From NCBI RefSeq assembly GCF_048771995.1, contig NC_133024.1, positions 60,470,501-60,534,500 of the forward strand: a DNA stretch of 64,000 bases. The letters are read 5' to 3'. Positions within the stretch are counted from its first letter, which is position 1; each line of letters begins with the position of its first letter. This stretch comes from Taeniopygia guttata. Lineage: Eukaryota; Chordata; Aves; Passeriformes; Estrildidae. The translations under genes were made by a program, and so were the position numbers. The notes beneath the pieces are model-generated. The model was not told the origin of the DNA. It did not search any database and worked only from the letters and a program-made list of their open reading frames with translations. This document shows, one piece after another, positions 43,836 through 55,800 of the stretch.

Positions 43836-46800
43836 CTTTTATAGTCTTCTGATTCAGAGTCCCCTGGGACTGAGTACACACAGAAGTTTTATCGAAGCTG
43901 AAGCACAATCCACCTCCACCCACCTAAGGGTTGCCCAAAGTTACTTAAAGTGTTAATGACAAAGCTACAAATAAAACAGAATTGTCTCAGCACCTTCTCT
44001 CATTCCAATGACCCAGTCCTGTCTGTACACAGCAAATAAATAATTAACAAGCAATGAAGTCAGAACACCTGTAGTACAGCTCTAATTTGTCCTATTGCTC
44101 TTGCACACTATTCTTGCCACATGTAAATATGATCAGAGGTTATTTACATTTCAACATAAAAACTATGTATCACACTTTGCCTAATTTCCACTAATAATGC
44201 TTATGAAGCCATAATATTACAGCAAGCAATGATTTGTGGTAAAAGACAGCCATTTAATGGAAACATGTGGTGTCATAGGAATAATTCTGCTGAAATAAAA
44301 GTGAGGAAACAGTTAACAATGTTACATTTTCAGTATGAGGTTTCACTATCACAACTAGCTGCTTAAAAGCAAGAAAAGAAAAATCTCTCAAGTTCAAGTT
44401 TCAGCCAGGTTGCTGGCAGGGCTTTGGTGTCATGCACTGCTGTCACATTCCACCCAGCTTCTGAATGCCAGCTTTGCAATGTAAAATATTTAAATATTTT
44501 AATATTGAATATTTAAATATTCCGTCTTCCAATTCATACTTCTGCTAAGAAAACGCAAATTTATAGAAAATTCCACAGCCAGGGAGCCATGTGTATGATA
44601 GATGGATGTTTTCTGCTTGTGTAGCTGCTTTTCAATAAGCTGTTGTACACTGTGTGCTCTTCTAACCTGCTTTCCCTATGTGTGCTCTTCTCAGGGAACA
44701 GCTGTGTAGTCGTTTTAATCTGACATAAATCAGGCCTGTCTCTAACATGGTTATTCCCACCATTCTTGTTCCCAGCTGCTCTGACTCACTGCCTCCCTCA
44801 CTTATGTACCTGAGCTGTAAATTGCATCAGGGCTCGCATCCTACTAAAAACATAATCTCTCTACCAGTTTGCTGAGTCAAGTTTGGCTTTGTGCTGTGTT
44901 TAATATGATCGAACTCTGTCCTGTCCCCTCCCTCCCTGTGCCACCCACAGCATGCCAGAAAACAGATTAATAAAAAAAAAAAAAGGGTGTTTTTAATCCA
45001 GATCAGCTCGGAAATACAGTTCATTCAATAACACTTCAATCAATAAAAGTGTTAGCAGAAGGAACGTGGGATTGGGCCTGAAAAATATCTGCCTTTTTTC
45101 CAGTAGCTGCTGGACACATGCTGGTTTAATGACTCTGTTTTGGCTCACAGAAGTACTTTCTCAGGTGAAATATTAATAAACAAGTTTACAAGTATATATA
45201 AATCATAATCTTGCAAGTTTTTCAACATACTTCTGTGGCAGAGGATTTTGCTACTTTCTCATTCCTTGTTTATTCCCATATCTTTCTTCAGTGGATGTCT
45301 GTTCACCATCAGATTCAGAAAACTAGCCTAGATTTACTTCATATTCTGCAATACCTGGCTGCATACGTATGCCATAAATAAATCCTAGAATCAAACCAAT
45401 TAGAACAGATTCTGTCAACAAAATGCTTCTTTTCAATACAGTATTCTTTATATTAATGATCACAACAGTAAAGTGAAAAAAATGAAACAAATCTAAACAT
45501 CTGTATAAAATGAGATTTCAAAACCTTAACAAAAAATTAGCCATTTTAAAGTTTTGTAGAAGGGTAATACTTCACATCTTTGTTGTGCTCAAAAGGATGG
45601 TAGAGAGGAAGGGAAAATCTTTGTTTACTGATAAATAAAAACATATTGTTTATAAAAACATACTTTTTATACTCTACATAATAATCTTCATATAATATTT
45701 TCATTGAATGGTATCCAGCTAATATAGTAAACAAACATAATGACCGTATGGACTTTTTTTTTACATTTAAAAATAAATCAGTAGAATGACAATGGGTCAG
45801 CCTAAAGACTCATTACTAAATGCTGTTTGGTAAAAGGTACAGGAAAATGGTGTACATAGAAAGTAGAATGTTTCCATTGTTCAGGTAAAAAACTTCGTGG
45901 TGTTTTAGTGTAATGGACCAAAATGAGCATTGTGGGTGAGGAGGAATCTTTGATATGGCTTCTGTAAGATCATTATCTTAAAAGGTAAATACAGAAGTGA
46001 TATAACTGGTATGTCTGGTGTTTCATCTGGAGATTAGTATACTCCTAATGGATATCCTTATGGATTAGGATACTTAGGATACTCAGCTGTACTAGGGAGA
46101 CAGATACAAATGAATGAGTTTGGTTTACAAAATGTCTTGTTAGCTTGGCAATTTGCCCAAGATTCTTTATTATTGTTATTATTGCTGTTATTTACCAATG
46201 TCAGTAATTCAGGGTATGGGCTGACATCACAGCTAAGCAGCATGGCCAAATACCGCCAAAAGGCAGCCTTGCTTCTAGCACACGCAGCTATTTGCTCCTG
46301 ACATGCCCTTCATGCCAGCGCTGGGACACATCTGATGCTGTATTGAGCCACTTTGGGCAGTTAAACCCCAGAAAACCGATCCCAGAAAATGTGATTGAGC
46401 TTCAGCCAGTTTGACCCTATGACTTTCATATGTAAATAAAAACATCTGTACTTAGGTATTTTAAAACCTTACCAAAAAAAATCCCCAAAACCAAACAAAC
46501 AAAAACCCAAAACCAATTTGAAAGGTCTGCAAATAAAAACCTTCTTTCTTTGCTGTGATCAATAGGCTGAAGAAGGGGAAAATCTGACGAACTTTACCAT
46601 TTTTTATAAAGAAAATGCAAGATTTTATCTTGTATTCTACATATCTCTGTAATTTATAAGAATGTGAGAATGAAGGTAAATATTTGCCAACAGAAACTTT
46701 TATTTCTTCTTTATCAGTCAGGAACTGTTATTTTGCCTGTGGAGCTCTGCTCAGCTAAGTTTGTAGCTTCCTTTTTAAATAATTCCAACGTGACACTTCA

Positions 46801-46990
46801 GAGTCAGACTCTTCACAGACCAGAAACAGTGGGCTAACCAAAGAAGGGCCACTTTTTAAATTCTGAACTAATCTGCAGTCAGAGACCGACTGGCTCCTTG
46901 CCCGAGCCGTATCTTGCTTGTTTTCAGCTGCCCCTCATTTGCACAAAGGCCTTTTCTATTCCCGGTGACCTCACAAGTCCGTGTGCATTG
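43836..46990. other. Intergenic between SUCLA2 and NUDT15, right part
   Basis: AT-rich, with runs of A and simple A/C-rich tracts (for example near 46480-46510) and no recognisable gene or RNA. GC content rises abruptly from about 46.9 kb into the NUDT15 CpG island. Confidence 0.55.
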
Positions 46991-47210
46991 AGGCACTGAA
47001 CCCCAGGCAAACAGCAGGACAGGGCACCTCTCCCACTCGAGCCCGCCTTGGAACCTCGCCACCTTCCTCACCAGCGACGTCACTACCCCGCGCACCGCGA
47101 GCTACAGAAACACCCCCCGGCCAAGGGCCTCCCAAAACCCGGGATCCCAAACCCCGATTGGCGGGTGTGCCCCAGCCTGCCCCCGGCGGGACGGAACCCC
47201 GGGGCTTGCC

Positions 47211-47365
47211 ATGGGCGAGGAGGCGGCTGAGTCCCGGCGGCCCGGGGTCGGCGTGGGGGTGGTGGTCACCAGCGCCGCGCACCCCGGCTGCGTCCTGCTG
47301 GGCAAGCGGAAAGGCGCGCTGGGCACCGGCACCTACCAGCTCCCCGGAGGGCATCTGGAGTTCGG
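47211..47365 (+). CDS. NUDT15: NUDT15 coding exon 1
   Basis: Residues 1-51 plus two bases: N-terminal strand and the first half of the Nudix box (QLPGGHLEF). Donor GTAGGAG is rather weak; intron 1 is just 104 bp. Confidence 0.97.
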
Positions 47366-48343
47366 GTAGGAGCCCCGCGCCCTCCCTTCTACCCTGCCCT
47401 GCCCTTCCCTTGCTCCGCCGTGCCCTGAGGCGGCCCCGCCTTCCCTTGCCGTGCCTTGCCCGCCCGCAGGGAGAGCCTGGCGGAGTGCGCGGCGCGGGAG
47501 ACGCTGGAGGAGGCGGCGCTGCGGCTGCAGCACGTGCGGTTTGTGTCGGCCGTGAACGCGGTGTGCGCGCCCCAGCGCTACCACTATGTCACCGTGCTCA
47601 TGAAGGGCGAGGCCGAGCCGGGCGCCGAGCCGCGCAACCAGGAGCCCCACAAGAACGAGGGTGAGCAATCATCTAATTCCAAGCGCCGTGCCGCGGGCAG
47701 GGACACCTCCCACTACATCAGGCAGCTCCGAGCTCCATCCCGCTTGGCCTTCAACACACCCAGGGATGGGGCAGCCACCCCTTCTCTGGGAAACAAAAAA
47801 GCTGCTCAGGCAAAATGACTCTATATGCAACAGAGAATCTGACTTTGTATTGGTAGTTTCTATGTGATCCATGTAGACTTGCACAGGAAGAATTGTTGTA
47901 TCACAGAAACAAAGAACATCCTGAGTTGGAAGGGACCTCCAAGCACCATGAAATCCCATTTCTGGCCCTGCACGGGGCAACCCCAGCAATTCCACCTTGT
48001 GCCTGAGAAGGTTGTCCAAACACTCCTTGAGCTCTATCGGCTGCACTATGGAGCCTATTCCAGTGCCCCACCACCTTTTCCTAACATCCAGCCTAAACCT
48101 TCACTGCCACAGTTTCATGTTTTTCCTTGGGTCCTGTCTTAACGCTATACTCAGATTTTTCTTCCTTTTTTTTTCTTTTTTTTTTTTCTTTCTACAGGCT
48201 GGGAATGGGTCAAATGGGATGAATTTCCTCCAGCAGATCAACTGTTCTGGCCCTTACGCTGTTTAAGAGAGCAAGGTTACAATCCCTTTTCAGAAGAGCT
48301 AGATCATCTAAAGGGGTACACGGGAAGTCACCAATTAGAGTAA
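47211..48343 (+). CDS. NUDT15: Nucleotide triphosphate diphosphatase NUDT15 (Nudix hydrolase)
   Basis: Cytosolic Nudix hydrolase (MTH2) that cleaves nucleoside triphosphates to monophosphates. The human enzyme acts on thioguanine and oxidised nucleotides. Exons 47211-47365, 47470-47660 and 48198-48343 join to 492 nt and 163 aa (human 164), GT/AG throughout. The Nudix box reads G47-x5-E53-x7-R61-E62-x2-E65-E66, with Ala where the generic motif has Gly, as in human. [11 protein letters not shown] (11-21) and [10 protein letters not shown] (43-52) match human closely. Arg136 in PLRCL corresponds to human Arg139, the thiopurine-sensitivity position. The loop after KGE is two residues shorter than in human. 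The start in TTGCCATGGG is a strong context and begins one residue short of the human N-terminus. Confidence 0.98.
47470..47660 (+). CDS. NUDT15: NUDT15 coding exon 2
   Basis: Residues 52-115 plus one base: catalytic helix [16 protein letters not shown], then [11 protein letters not shown] and the shortened loop. Donor GTGAGC. Confidence 0.97.
47686..47797 (-). mobile_element. CR1 LINE fragment in NUDT15 intron 2 (first)
   Basis: Antisense CR1 tail starting about 25 bp past the exon 2 donor. The signature blocks are GGGCAGGGACACCTCCCACT and CACACCCAGGGATGGGGCAG, then CTTCTCTGGGAAAC. The terminal CR1 repeat is missing at its left edge. Confidence 0.8.
47899..48145 (-). mobile_element. CR1 LINE fragment in NUDT15 intron 2 (second)
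   Basis: Antisense CR1 with its own 3' end at the left (TATCACAGAAAC, then GAGTTGGAAGGGACCTCCAA). It continues through CCTGAGAAGGTTGTCCAAAC and CCAGTGCCCCACCACC to about 48145. Its 5' edge is about 50 bp from the exon 3 acceptor. Confidence 0.85.
48198..48343 (+). CDS. NUDT15: NUDT15 coding exon 3 and stop
   Basis: Residues 116-163: [20 protein letters not shown] onward to SHQLE and TAA. It is preceded by a long T-rich tract (about 48155-48193) and CTACAG. Confidence 0.97.
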
Positions 48344-51300
48344 AAACAAATTGTATGTTATGTAACCAACTAAAGGTCAGACCCACTTTTTTTGGTGTAG
48401 AAGAAAAAAAGATACGAAGTCCTCACCCTGCCCATATGAAAATACTATGTTCCTCAAAGATTATACCAACTGTTTCAGTGCTTTTCCCATATTTCACACG
48501 GCAGTTGTCCCTCATTCCAGACCCATTTCTAGGTTTAGTAGTTAATAATTAATGTTTGCTTTTACAGAAAACTCAGTGTTTTATCTAGTTAATCTTTATA
48601 TTGATTAACATCCATTTGGAAATCAGCACTAGCCAGGGAAGCATACTTACTTAAAAGCAGTTGCAGCAAAACCTGCTTTCCTGTAATTATTGGACCAATT
48701 TTAAAACTTAGCCTTGTCTCTTAGCTTCAGTTATGAAGCTACGGTCATGAACAAAAGTTACATTTAATAGACAATGCCATTTTTTCCCTGCAGACAGCAA
48801 TATACACTTGAAAATCAAAGGAATATTATAAATGTGAAAATATTGTCATGACTTATTGCAAGGAATGAAAATTCCCTGACCCTTCTTGCCAGTTGCTTTC
48901 ATACCGGAGTTTTGTTTAGAGCCTCAGTTACACTGAATTTATCTGCAGCAATGTCTCATATCTCTGCAATTGATCTGAATTTGTTACTGAAGTCTTGGAA
49001 TGGAGAGTTGCCTACTCTACTAGCTGACACAAATCTCATTTATAGTAGCTCCATGGCAAAAATCATACTTTGTGGCTAAAAAGAGTTGTCAGTATTAAAC
49101 AGCACAGATGAGTGTAATTCTGTAAGGCTGGCTACTGAGATTTGGTAAAATAGTGAATTTTCAGTTTGACTGATTAAATGAGTTGTTAGTGAATGAAATT
49201 ACAGTACATATAAAACCAAGGAGTTTATGTTTTTATTTTTTTTTTAGAATCTGTAACTAATTTTGATTAGTTAGCACTGTCCAGCTGTGGTCACTAAGAT
49301 ATCAGCAATTAACTGTAGGATATAACCTTTAAATAAATCACAAATTGGCTCATTTTTTTCTTGCCAGGGGTTCTTTTATAGCACATCTCTTGTCTATTTC
49401 CTTTAGATATACTCATTGTACAACAATGTTCTAAGATATCTTTAGTTTCTTTGGAATAAGATACAGGCACAATACTGAGATTAAAATTGCCTGAAATTAT
49501 GAATCGACTTCTCAGTTCTTAAAAGAAATCAGCTTGAAGCTGATTCCTTACTTGTTACATAATTTTTTTTATTGGAGATGGCTCTTCTTGATGAGAAACA
49601 GACAGAGTGATGAGGCATAAGGATGCTACTGCCCCTGGCAATTCTCCTGCTTAGAGTTTGAAGTATTAATTATGGGCAACTTCCCTAGGACAGATACCCG
49701 TTCTCTGAAGTGAAGAAAGAAGTAACGTTACACAGCAGTTTTGAAATGGGAAATTTCACCAAAAATTCCTTTGCTACTGTACCTTTGTAAAAAGCCTATT
49801 TTTCCATTCAAAAGTGGAGATTTGCTTCCTGCAAGCAACCTTATGTACACTGAAAATTATTCCATTCAGCTGTCAAGAAAGAAGCTGTAGGAAGAGTTGA
49901 CAGATGTCCTGCCCATCTGTCACAAAGAATAATGAAGAAAAAAAATTAAATTATTTAGTACAATTTTAAATTTTAGAAAACATCTAGGTCCTGATGAGAG
50001 AACAGGGATCACTGTAAAATGGTCTGTCATTCAATAAATACTTTCTTGGCATATTTTGTTAATGGTTATACACATTCTATTTCTTGTAAATACACAAGTA
50101 GACACTGAAATGAGGACACAACCAGTATCTCCATATGTCAGCATTTCTGTATCTTTTCAAAATGGATCGATTAAAAGACTACAGTGCATTACTGCAACCA
50201 GCTGTCAGCAATCCCCAACTTAAACAACTTTGTATGCATCACACATTTATATTTCCCACCCCTGCAGAAAATGTGGTTCTCAATTGATTTTAGCTGCCAA
50301 GACTCAGTCCTTTCAACTAAGTCTTTACTTTGATTTTTGGTACTTTTGCTAAATAGGAAAATCTATTATGTTCACATCTAAGCCACTGAATAACAGAACA
50401 CTCAGTTACCATATCATGGTTTACTAAACTGTTTGTAACTGAATTTCATCTAAGATGGCATTATAATTAGCCATCCTATAATTAGCACTGAGAAGAATAC
50501 TCCTGAACTGTGAATAGTTTGGAGCACTGATGCAAGGAAACTGATTAGGATGCATCTAATAGCCAGAATTTGATTTTATGCTAAACGAACAGTGGGCAGA
50601 GCTGTTGCCTTACCTATTTCTTAGATATAATACATTGGTCCCATTTAATCCTGTAACAGAATAACTAACAAACCAGAAAAATAAGTGGTCATTGCTTCAG
50701 TTCCCTCATGTCTGAAAATAATCACCTGCTTTCACAATATTTCAGTTGGTGAATTACATAGATACAGCATAGAAGAGTTTTGGGTAGACTGTAACACTAC
50801 ACTTCCTGTGAGTTATGTATTTTTGTATTCTGTTTCAAGAATGTCCTTGTAAGTTAGAAGATAAAAGAGGCTGGTGAACTGTGTCTGTGGTGTGTTAAGA
50901 GAGGGGTACTTAGAAAGAAAATACCAATCCCATTATACAAAGCATTAAGAAACTCCATTTTGCAATATTGTGTATGATTCTGATCACACGTTTTAAGACA
51001 AAAAACTAATGTGAGCTAGATAAGGGTAGGCAAGGTTAACTAGAATGACTGATAGACAGCACATATATTTGGATTAATGTGAAGAGGTAAGACATTGGCG
51101 ATAAGCACCAAAGAGGAAAACATGATACTGAATAAAGGTTACAAAATGTATGTATATGAATAAGCTGTGAAAGAGGTGACAGTTTAATAACTCTGAAAAT
51201 ACTTCTAAAAGGAACAGCTGAGACAAAACTAAATTCCTCATTTCTCTGAAAACAAAACCCACTGCCCCATATTATGTGATTGAATGTGACTGAAGTCCTT

Positions 51301-52104
51301 TCTACATGTCTATGGGATTTGTACAGGTTGGTCACAGGTGGCAGCATTACTGGCAGCAATGTTTACCTAAAGATTACTTGAGCAAAGGAGGAATTACCTG
51401 ATTCATCAGATACTTCCTGTGAGGAATGCACAAAATGGAAAAGGGAAGAGAATTGTGATCTGCAATTCTGCAGGACAGAAACCTGTAATTGCCAGGAGCA
51501 ACAGTTCACATGAGTTTTGAAATTCTATCAGAGGGTTACATAAGAGAAAAGGAGCTGTCATAAAATGACTCCTTAAACAAAACAGAACGAGAAAAGGAAA
51601 GCCAAGGGAAGTGCCTTTGGAAAGACAAACTAACATTGCAGCTGATGCAGGAAATGTAATTGCAAAAGTAAACAAATTAGCAGGTTCAAAGAACTGAAAA
51701 AATTATAGATTATGAGAACAAAAAAATCCTTGAGCACTTTGATCTTAAAGGAGCTAAACCTGCAGCATGCCCCAAAGCGTGTCACCTCCAGGGTCCCAGG
51801 ACACTTAACCAAGTATTTGGGGCAGCCTTGTGGGTGAGCACTCGCTGCTTCAGGGTCAGCCCAGCTTTGTGTGTACCTGGAAGGGCTCAGCTGAAAATGA
51901 AGGACAGGCTTTCCATTTCTGACTCCTCCTCAGCTGCTTCTAATTGCTGACTGGGCATTTTGCATAGAGGAAATTGGAGTACAAACTTGTGAAACTCAAT
52001 CAGAATTCAACCACATACTGGGATGAAATGTGCTGAGTATTGAAATTACATGGCAACTCATCTAAGATTCCAGTTTGGAAAATTGAAGTTAGATCAAAGA
52101 CGAG
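48344..52104. other. NUDT15 3' UTR and convergent spacer
   Basis: AT-rich sequence between the NUDT15 stop and the MED4 poly(A) region. Candidate NUDT15 poly(A) signals are ATTAAA at 49094-49099 and AATAAA at 49332-49337 and 50033-50038. Which one is used cannot be told from sequence. No further gene, transposon tail or RNA gene was recognised. Confidence 0.5.
49332..49337 (+). promoter_or_regulatory. Candidate NUDT15 poly(A) signal
   Basis: First canonical AATAAA downstream of the stop codon, about 990 nt away. Confidence 0.4.
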
Positions 52105-52671
52105 TTTATTTATGATAAATCTTCATTATATATTACAATAATTACAAACTCTTTTATTACACCTTATTGACATATTTTTGTTCTTGATACACAGATGATC
52201 AAGAACAGATTTAGGCAGTAACAAAAAAAGATACATTACAAACTTCGTGTTTCATTTCTGTGGCATAGAAAAGGCTATCATCAAAAGAGTAAAGTTACTA
52301 ACAAACATACAAGGGGATTCCCCTTACACATTTTTTCCCAGGAACTTATGTCATCTAATGTATAGTAAATACATATATATAAATATATATTTACACATCT
52401 CTTGGAAACATACATTTACACAATCGCTGAAAATCTGACATCTCTCCCCCAGCAGACAGCTTCCAGACATTTCTCCCAGCTCCCAGAACATCTAACAAGA
52501 AAAAAACAAGTCTATAGTCCATGGTTTTAAATTAGTCATCCTATTTCTGAGCCAGCTGTTATCTTCTCCCTCCACAAGGCTGCTGGTGCAACAAAAGGAT
52601 ATTGCAGTTTGTGACAAACAGTATCTAACCTACCTTCACCACAGGAAAGGTCTACTAGGGATACTGTCCCC
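52105..52671 (-). other. MED4 3' UTR (inferred)
   Basis: Follows the stop at 52672-52674 on the minus strand. AATAAA lies at 52158-52153 and 52110-52105 on the minus strand, giving a UTR of about 520-590 nt. The end is inferred from these signals. Confidence 0.5.
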
Positions 52672-52844
52672 CTAGTCTGAGTCACTGCTGCTGCTTGAGG
52701 AGTCTGTTGACATAACTTCTACATCATCTTCATTCTCTTTATTGTGTCCTGGAGGCTCCAGCATGAAGTCATTACTATGATTAGGAGGTAGCATGTTCAT
52801 TGACATATCACTTGACTGCCAAGGATACTGAGGAGCAAGCACAT
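52672..52844 (-). CDS. MED4: MED4 coding exon 7 and stop
   Basis: Residues 214-270, [20 protein letters not shown] onward to the acidic Ser-rich tail and TAG. Acceptor TTCCTAG. Confidence 0.96.
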
Positions 52845-55800
52845 CTAGGAAAAAAAAGAGGCAAAATCAAGAAAACTTTCAGTTTTGTATATTGACAAAT
52901 TCAACAACACAACTCAATCAGAACTAAAATTTAAAATGAAAAGAAATCTTGAAATCCTTTCTAAATTTTGGACAGATTAAACCCTCCAGCAGCAGCTCGG
53001 AAAATCTCATGATGGAGTAATTCTATAATTCTAAAAGTCAGCTCTGCCAGAGAGGCCCATTTATGTAGGTGGCTCTTGATAACTCATATACTCAATACAG
53101 AGCTTTTAATCTACAAAGGAGAGTTTGAACTGATTTAGCACTCACACCTACTGGAGAAATGAAAATTAACATAGTCTGTCAGTATGCAAAAATAGATTAA
53201 AATATTAGATTAAAAAAAAATTCAGGCAGACCATAAAAATTCAGAGAAAAAGGCTTTATCCAAATATGCCTGAAACACCTTATCTGAACGAGCTAGAATA
53301 GAAGCTAGTGTTTTACATTTTGTGGCCATACTTCAATGCTAGAAGCAGTCTGCTATTAAACCAGGCAGAATGTGTATGCTAAGCAGCCTCAAGGTTTGGA
53401 GGCTACCAAGCAGTCCAGAAACTGGTCTGCACATTCACTGAGGACTCAGTAACTGGACATCTCTGCAGGAGTCTCCAAAAGGACTAGATCCCATAATTAG
53501 CATTCTCAGGACATGCCTCCACACACCAACAGATTCAGCATCCCTACACAAAATGCTCAGGCATTCAGCTTTCTTTTAAATCAGTGTTTCCCTCTTCCCT
53601 CTTGTGCGTATTTCACCTGATAGAGGAGCCCAAGACTCAATTAAAAATTTTACTGGAGGAGTTTAAATCCCACATTTTCCAGCTTCTCAAGGAAAATTCC
53701 TAAAATTGCTGAAAATTCCATACAGCACTCAAAAGTAAATGGATCAAGTCTGCATCCTCTAAGGCAGAGGAGCCAGCCAGAAGGGGCTCTACCAAAACAT
53801 ACAAAAATAAATGCTCAAACTCCATTAGGAAGTCACAACCTTAACATCTCCTCTGACCATATTCCAAAAGAAAGGAAAAGATACGTGGGCCAATCCCCAG
53901 CATTTCCCTGATGCGCTGCTATGGACAGATGCCAGGGTCCTACTCCCATTCAGCTCACTGACCCATTTTATCTGAGCCCAGAAGTTTACAAAGTGAGACG
54001 ATGCAGAATTTCAAGTCACTTCCTAAGAGGTGACAACAGGGTTAGACAGATGATCAGAAACACAAAATCCAAATTTACCATTTCTGCACTGGAGTTGCTA
54101 GAGGGGTTCTTTAATAAATCATAAATCAGCATGATTTTTGAAAGCAAGCTTTCCATAATGCCTGATAGTGGCTTAACAGATATGTAAGAAATGTTACAGA
54201 TCAACTATGAAGCCAAATTAAGACTTTTTTCCACCATTTAGTCTAACTATAGTAGATCAATGCTGCACAGTACAGAGCAACTGAACTCTTGATTCAATTA
54301 CTGTAATTCATTGCTAAATTCAGTTTTTGCACGAAGGAATGAATCTCACTGAAGTCAATGGAAGTGCCCATTTCACAAAGCAATTAAGGGATTAAAGCTT
54401 GATTCCTACACTCAGTGTACTATCTCAGCAGTTGTCCGCTGCCATGTCTTTTAAATCCAAAACTTCTAAGCATAGACTTAAAGAAAGGTAGGTAATAACA
54501 ATAAACCATCTTTCTTCCAAATACAGCTTTCACAATTCCATGTTTTGTCATCACCACTAAGCAAAAGCTGTTCTCAAAGTGCTTCTTTCTCAAATGTCTG
54601 GAAATCACTGAATTATTTATTTAAAATACATTAAGGTAATTGAGTTGTGCTTATATTGACTTAGCTGTAGTATCTGCAGTTTATCATGAAATGAAAAATT
54701 ATGCAATTTCTAATTACCTTTCTTTACTAGGTCTTCACTGCTAGGGAACAACAGTAACCAGAAATTTCATTGCTTTACCTCTGATTTGCCTTTGCTAAGG
54801 GAAATGTATAGTTGCTGTGAATCTATAAGCAGTAAAGAAAAACAAAAAAAACCCCCGAGTTTCACTTACCTGGCAGTCTGCCTGCTGCAAGTGCATCCCC
54901 TGGTAAGTGTCCATTGACTCCATTGGTGGATGGGTTGTTCATCTGACCCAAGAGACCACTTCTCATTTCCAGATCAGTAGGATATGGCCTACGTGGGTCC
55001 CCTTTAAGAAAGAAAAAAAAAAAAAAAAAAAAGAAAAAGAATGCTTTGAAATACTTTACTTACCAATTGACTTGCAGACATTAGCTTTAGCTTCAGAGCC
55101 TAGTTTAACGACCAAAAAACCTCATACTGGTTGCTTGGATAAGCAATGAGCATCACACCTGTTTAATTAAAATCCAAATCTGTCTTTCACTTAGGACTTT
55201 CTTTGTCCATTCAAACTTAGCAGAAAAAGCATATTAAAAAAACCCCAAACAACCCAAAGCAACTCAAACAAAAAAAACCAACCCTATCATGTTTAAAAGA
55301 TACCTTTGCTCACCCTGCTATTTCACAGCTAAACAACAGGGACAGAAATTGGATCAAACACATGTTCATTTTGGACAAAGAGGGTAGTACCCAAAATGGA
55401 AACATGTCACAGTAAAAGTTCTGTTTCTGGCTCCACTGCTTACTAACATTCTCTGAAAGAATATTGTAAGGGGCAAGAGGGAACGCAACCAAACACACAG
55501 AAAAGCCTTTAGCATACTTGGCTTTGACTTATAATGAGGGTAAACATTATGAGGGTAAACATTCAGAGGAAAAAGGCAAACAAAAGAGAACAGAGAAGAC
55601 CAGTCTGTTAATGAAAGCAGACACTTTCATAATCTTTTGGAGATGTATGTGAAGTCCACAGGATTTTGGATATCCATTTTAGATAAAACTAAATATTTAG
55701 AATTAAATATTAGATGTAACAGCTGAAAACAATGTTATTCTAATAAACTCTGGTGGCTATTGCTGTATAAAAACATTTTAAGACCAGAAATTAACCACAA

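Larger units (their letters stand above)
47020..47700 (+). promoter_or_regulatory. NUDT15 CpG island and promoter
   Basis: Very GC- and CpG-rich block covering the upstream region, exon 1, intron 1 and exon 2. Upstream signals are a CRE-like CGACGTCA (47075-47082) and an inverted CCAAT box ATTGG (47157-47161) about 50 bp before the start codon. There is no TATA box. Long frames across it on both strands reflect base composition. Confidence 0.75.

Noticed and set aside
43082-43956. Two plus-strand frames of 144 and 124 codons in tandem
   Set aside because: The second overlaps the old CR1-like fragment. The first shows no domain and has an equally open frame opposite it.
46981-47664. 227-codon plus-strand frame overlapping NUDT15
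   Set aside because: Out of frame with NUDT15, Pro/Arg/Ala-rich and produced by the CpG-rich composition. The Nudix protein is in another frame with proper splice sites.
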